From assembly GCA_002382755.1 (NCBI GenBank), contig DFZT01000049.1, forward strand, positions 1 to 16,253: a DNA stretch of 16,253 nucleotides, written 5' to 3'. The notes below the pieces were generated by a model. It searched no databases. It saw only the letters and a program-made list of their open reading frames with translations, and was not told the origin of the DNA. Position 1 is the first letter of the stretch. Each line of letters opens with the position of its first letter. Of the stretch, positions 13,999 to 16,253 are shown one piece after another. The DNA comes from Firmicutes bacterium UBA4049 (lineage in GTDB: Bacteria > Bacillota > Desulfotomaculia > Desulfotomaculales > Nap2-2B). Both the position numbers and the translations under genes were made by a program.

Positions 13999-14431
13999 CC
14001 TCCTTCACCTCATTAAATAACTGATTGGATGAAACCAGAGAAAACAGCGGCGCTTTAAGCAGTTCACCATCTTTTAACGGCCGCGCGTCATAAGACAAAG
14101 TTTTTTGTTTGACATTGTAAAATTCAGTTATTTCCCTTTCGCCGGCGATTATTACTTGAAAACCGTTTTGGGCAGCCAAAAGAGATATGATCCTGGAGGT
14201 CCGGTCGTTATGGCAGTTGTCCAGAACAACTACTTGAAAAAGAGGCCAAAATTTATTCCTTAAAGCGGTTAATTTGCGCAGAAAACCTTCTACGGAATAT
14301 TCCTGGTCACCCATTATTACGATCAGTCGGGCTTGTTCCTGATTGCCCTTGTTTGAAACACAAAGGTTTCTTAAAATCCATAATACCCGGACAAACCACA
14401 AACTGATTAGTAAAAGTACAACCGGCAGCAT
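13988..14431 (-). CDS. Hypothetical membrane-anchored protein
   Basis: 147 residues from ATG 14431, which has GAGGGCGG shortly upstream. The frame is open to a TTG at 14461 with a poor site. One N-terminal membrane helix (LPVVLLLISLWFVRVLWIL) is followed by a cytoplasm- or surface-facing domain. The domain reads ARLIVIMGDQEYSVEGFLRKL ... FQVVVLDNCHNDRTSRIISLL. This faintly resembles the first strands of GT-A glycosyltransferases (V-x-DxxSxDxT pattern), but it is too short to be a complete enzyme. It lies between metK and the GGDEF gene and overlaps the latter by 11 bases. No family is recognised with confidence. Confidence 0.7.
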   Translation of the reverse strand: MLPVVLLLISLWFVRVLWILRNLCVSNKGNQEQARLIVIMGDQEYSVEGFLRKLTALRNKFWPLFQVVVLDNCHNDRTSRIISLLAAQNGFQVIIAGEREITEFYNVKQKTLSYDARPLKDGELLKAPLFSLVSSNQLFNEVKEDGR

Positions 14432-14503
14432 TCTTCCGCCCTCTTTTTTACATACCTGCAATCAGCATATGTTTCAGCAAAAAAAGGGTGAAAGATTGCC
14501 GAT

Positions 14504-15694
14504 TTATAATCCGGCCTGGGTTCGTAAAATATCGGCCTTATCGGTGCGTTCCCAGGGCAGGTCCATATCGGTCCTTCCAAAATGACCGTAAACGGAAACA
14601 CGGCGATAGATAGGACGGCGCAGATCGAAGTTCTTAATAATTGCCGCAGGCCGCAAGTCAAAGTTTGCGTTAATCAGCTCCAAAATCTTTTCATCGCTTA
14701 CTTTTCCCGTGCCAAATGTCTCGATCATAACGGAAACCGGTCTGGCAACGCCGATTGCATAGGCAACCTGTAGTTCGCACCTGTCGGCCAAGCCTGCGGC
14801 AACAATATTTTTAGCCACGTAGCGCGCCATATAACTCGCCGAACGATCAACTTTTGTAGGATCTTTGCCTGAAAAACTTCCTCCGCCATGCCTGGCCACT
14901 CCGCCGTATGTATCCACGATTATCTTTCTTCCGGTTAAGCCGGTGTCCCCATGAGGGCCGCCAATAACAAAGCGGCCGGTAGGATTGATTAAATAGCGGG
15001 TTGTGGAATCGATTAACTCGGGGGGTACAATAGCTTTGATAACTTTTTCGATTAAATCCTCCCTCATCACATCCAGCTCTACCAGCGGGTGATGCTGGCT
15101 TGATACAATTATGGTATTAACCCGAACGGGTTTACTGTTTTCATACTCAATTGTGACCTGTACCTTTCCATCCGGGCGAAGGTAAGGTATTTCCCTGGTT
15201 TTGCGAACGGCTGCAAGCTTTCTGGCTAGATTGTGAGCCAGGGAAATCGTTAAAGGCATCAATTCCTTCGTTTCATTTGTAGCATATCCGAACATCATCC
15301 CCTGATCTCCTGCGCCAATAGCCTCAATTGCCTCATCACTCATTTCACCGCTGCGGACTTCAAGCGGCTTGTCCACCCCCTGCGCAATATCCGGAGACTG
15401 TTCGTCAATGCAGGTAAGAACAGAACACGTATCGCAATCAAAGCCAAATTTCGCCCTTGTATACCCTATTTCACGCAGTGTCTCTCTGACCACTCCCGGG
15501 ATATCACAATAACATTTAGTGGTAATTTCGCCAGCCACAAGGACCAGGCCCGTTGTAACCAGCGCTTCACAGGCAACCCGGGCTAAAGGATCATGAGCAA
15601 GTATTTCATCCAATACCGAGTCAGCTATCTGGTCTGCTATCTTATCAGGATGCCCCTCGGTTACTGATTCCGAAGTAAACATGTGTTTGCCCAT
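14504..15694 (-). CDS. metK: S-adenosylmethionine synthetase
   Basis: MetK makes S-adenosylmethionine from methionine and ATP in the cytoplasm. 396 residues, full length. It has the N-terminal [17 protein letters not shown], the signature [12 protein letters not shown] (127-138), the C-terminal phosphate-binding [17 protein letters not shown] (270-286), and [11 protein letters not shown] near residue 41. ATG 15694 follows AAAGGAGG with 9 bases between. A strong promoter lies about 75 bases upstream. The leader is too short for an S-box riboswitch, unlike many Firmicute metK genes. It is the first gene of the probable metK-small protein-GGDEF-comFC transcript. Confidence 0.97.
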   Translation of the reverse strand: MGKHMFTSESVTEGHPDKIADQIADSVLDEILAHDPLARVACEALVTTGLVLVAGEITTKCYCDIPGVVRETLREIGYTRAKFGFDCDTCSVLTCIDEQSPDIAQGVDKPLEVRSGEMSDEAIEAIGAGDQGMMFGYATNETKELMPLTISLAHNLARKLAAVRKTREIPYLRPDGKVQVTIEYENSKPVRVNTIIVSSQHHPLVELDVMREDLIEKVIKAIVPPELIDSTTRYLINPTGRFVIGGPHGDTGLTGRKIIVDTYGGVARHGGGSFSGKDPTKVDRSASYMARYVAKNIVAAGLADRCELQVAYAIGVARPVSVMIETFGTGKVSDEKILELINANFDLRPAAIIKNFDLRRPIYRRVSVYGHFGRTDMDLPWERTDKADILRTQAGL

Positions 15695-15775
15695 TACAAA
15701 TTGCCTCCTTTAAAAAAAAAATTCCCTGTTGTTCTTTTAAAATGGTGGGGGGGAAATTGGTTAAAATCTATGCAT

Positions 15776-15804
15776 ATTCTAACAATTCTAATACACAATG
15801 TCAA
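15776..15804 (-). promoter_or_regulatory. Sigma-A type promoter of metK
   Basis: On the minus strand TTGACA (15804-15799) and TAGAAT (15781-15776) are separated by exactly 17 bases. The expected start of transcription is near 15769, giving a leader of about 75 bases. Confidence 0.8.
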
Positions 15805-15840
15805 ACCAATAAAATAAAACGGCGCTTTCGAAGCGCCGGG
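15803..15840 (-). terminator. Strong terminator after the ylmC-like gene
   Basis: CGGCGCTT (15820-15827), TCG loop, AAGCGCCG (15831-15838) form a perfect 8-bp GC-rich stem. The minus strand then reads TTTTATTTTATT. It closes the ylmC transcript just before the metK promoter. Confidence 0.9.
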
Positions 15841-15858
15841 ATCTTATGCCACTTGGTC

Positions 15859-16101
15859 TTATAACGCCCAATCGTGCATCTCAATTAACACCGCGTCCTT
15901 GCCTAACTTCTTTACCGCTTCCCAAGGAACAATAAAATCTTTTCTGCTCGAAAAAAGCCAGAACCGGCGCGAGCCCTGCAGGATTATTGCTTCAATCGTG
16001 CCTTTTTCAACATCTATGTGAATATCCTTCACCGGTCCCAGTTTCGAACCGTCAACAATATTCACTATATCACGCTTGTTTAAATCCGACACCTTAAACA
16101 A
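15859..16101 (-). CDS. PRC-barrel protein, YlmC/YmxH family
   Basis: 80 residues, one PRC-barrel domain: FKVSDLNKRDIVNIVDGSKLGPVKDIHID at the start and FIVPWEAVKKLGKDAVLIE near the end. YlmC/YmxH proteins are small conserved proteins of endospore formers, linked to sporulation by distribution; the molecular role is not settled. TTG start at 16101 with a perfect AGGAGGTG 7 bases upstream. It is followed by a strong terminator, so it may be a single-gene transcript. A CATATGATA (near 16121-16129) upstream resembles a sporulation sigma -10, but evidence is thin. Confidence 0.88.
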   Translation of the reverse strand: MFKVSDLNKRDIVNIVDGSKLGPVKDIHIDVEKGTIEAIILQGSRRFWLFSSRKDFIVPWEAVKKLGKDAVLIEMHDWAL

Positions 16102-16184
16102 CGTATTTCACCTCCTGTGCCCCTATCATATGCGAACAGGCAAAAAAGGTGATAACATCAACGGGGTGAAAATTATACTTGGAA

Positions 16185-16253
16185 TTATTGGGGCAGCTTG
16201 CCCGGAAGCTTATCGGTTATATCGGTAATATTTCCCAGGTCATCCTGTTTCTT
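16185..16253 (-). CDS. Possible C-terminal end of an upstream gene
   Basis: One minus-strand frame is open from the window edge for 22 codons to TAA (16187-16185). It ends NITDITDKLPGKLPQ, a hydrophilic tail without recognisable family features. The other two minus-strand frames have stops early. Too short to identify, and it may be chance. Confidence 0.35.
   Translation of the reverse strand, partial: KKQDDLGNITDITDKLPGKLPQ

Noticed and set aside
15695..15858. SAM-I (S-box) riboswitch before metK
   Set aside because: The space between promoter and start is only about 75 bases and the typical paired elements are not seen. The GC-rich hairpin at 15820-15838 lies upstream of the promoter and ends the neighbouring gene.
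16102..16150. Sigma-K or sigma-E promoter before the ylmC-like gene
   Set aside because: CATATGATA fits the sigma-K -10 pattern and a CACC lies about 15 bases upstream, but the implied start would fall on the ribosome site. Too weak to list as a feature.
16164..16230. Plus-strand short frame beginning GTGAAAATTATACTTGG
   Set aside because: It runs only about 20 codons before a stop and has no supporting upstream site beyond a chance GGGG.
1..16253. CRISPR arrays, insertion sequences, tRNA or rRNA genes
   Set aside because: No spaced repeats, transposase-like frames, terminal inverted repeats or tRNA-like cloverleaf sequences were seen.

Overview
The window reads as chromosomal DNA from a spore-forming, Gram-positive anaerobe, most likely a Peptococcaceae/Pelotomaculum-Desulfotomaculum type Clostridium. 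The clues are strong AGGAGG-type ribosome sites with frequent TTG/GTG starts, a MurT/GatD pair (lipid II amidation), ComEA and ComFC, a YlmC/YmxH sporulation-type PRC-barrel protein, an Agr peptide system and a KinA-like histidine kinase. This placement is inferred from gene content and was not tested by alignment. Almost every gene is on the minus strand; the only clear plus-strand gene is the DUF2148 protein at 10874.

Layout from left to right. 1-265: 5' part of a cupin gene. 295-347: tandem repeat and terminator. 560-880: small repeat-built 'beta-flower' protein. 984-1011: terminator ending the comEA transcript. 1110-4995: comEA, an NMO/FabK-like flavoprotein, gatD and murT, transcribed murT to comEA. 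5144-6295: MFS transporter. 6296-6613: a 318-base intergenic region with three DnaA-box-like 9-mers, two exact Spo0A-box cores and three inverted repeats. 6614-10653: a peptide-signalling locus. 10874-11395: a ferredoxin-domain protein on the other strand. 11427-14431: comFC, a membrane GAF-GGDEF protein and a small membrane-anchored protein. 14504-15694: metK with a clear promoter. 15859-16101: ylmC-like gene. 16185-16253: possible tail of another gene.

The most interesting part is 6614-10653. It is an Agr-like cassette holding a 43-codon AgrD-type pre-peptide (10040-10171, GTG start, perfect ribosome site, typical YQPxxPExLRK tail), AgrB, and two homologous 150-residue membrane proteins that look like stand-alone sensor halves. 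It ends in a large 6-TM/GAF/PAS histidine kinase whose H-box resembles sporulation kinases rather than AgrC. No response regulator is present. Two TGTCG elements spaced exactly 10 bp, the geometry of the abrB Spo0A boxes, lie upstream of the first gene. A reasonable hypothesis is a cyclic-peptide quorum signal that feeds directly into Spo0A phosphorylation. A terminator just after agrD would give more peptide mRNA than mRNA for the downstream genes.

The metK, small protein, GGDEF and comFC genes probably form one transcript, with 11-nt overlaps linking the last three. A compact hairpin set at 11399-11440 separates this transcript from the convergent DUF2148 gene.
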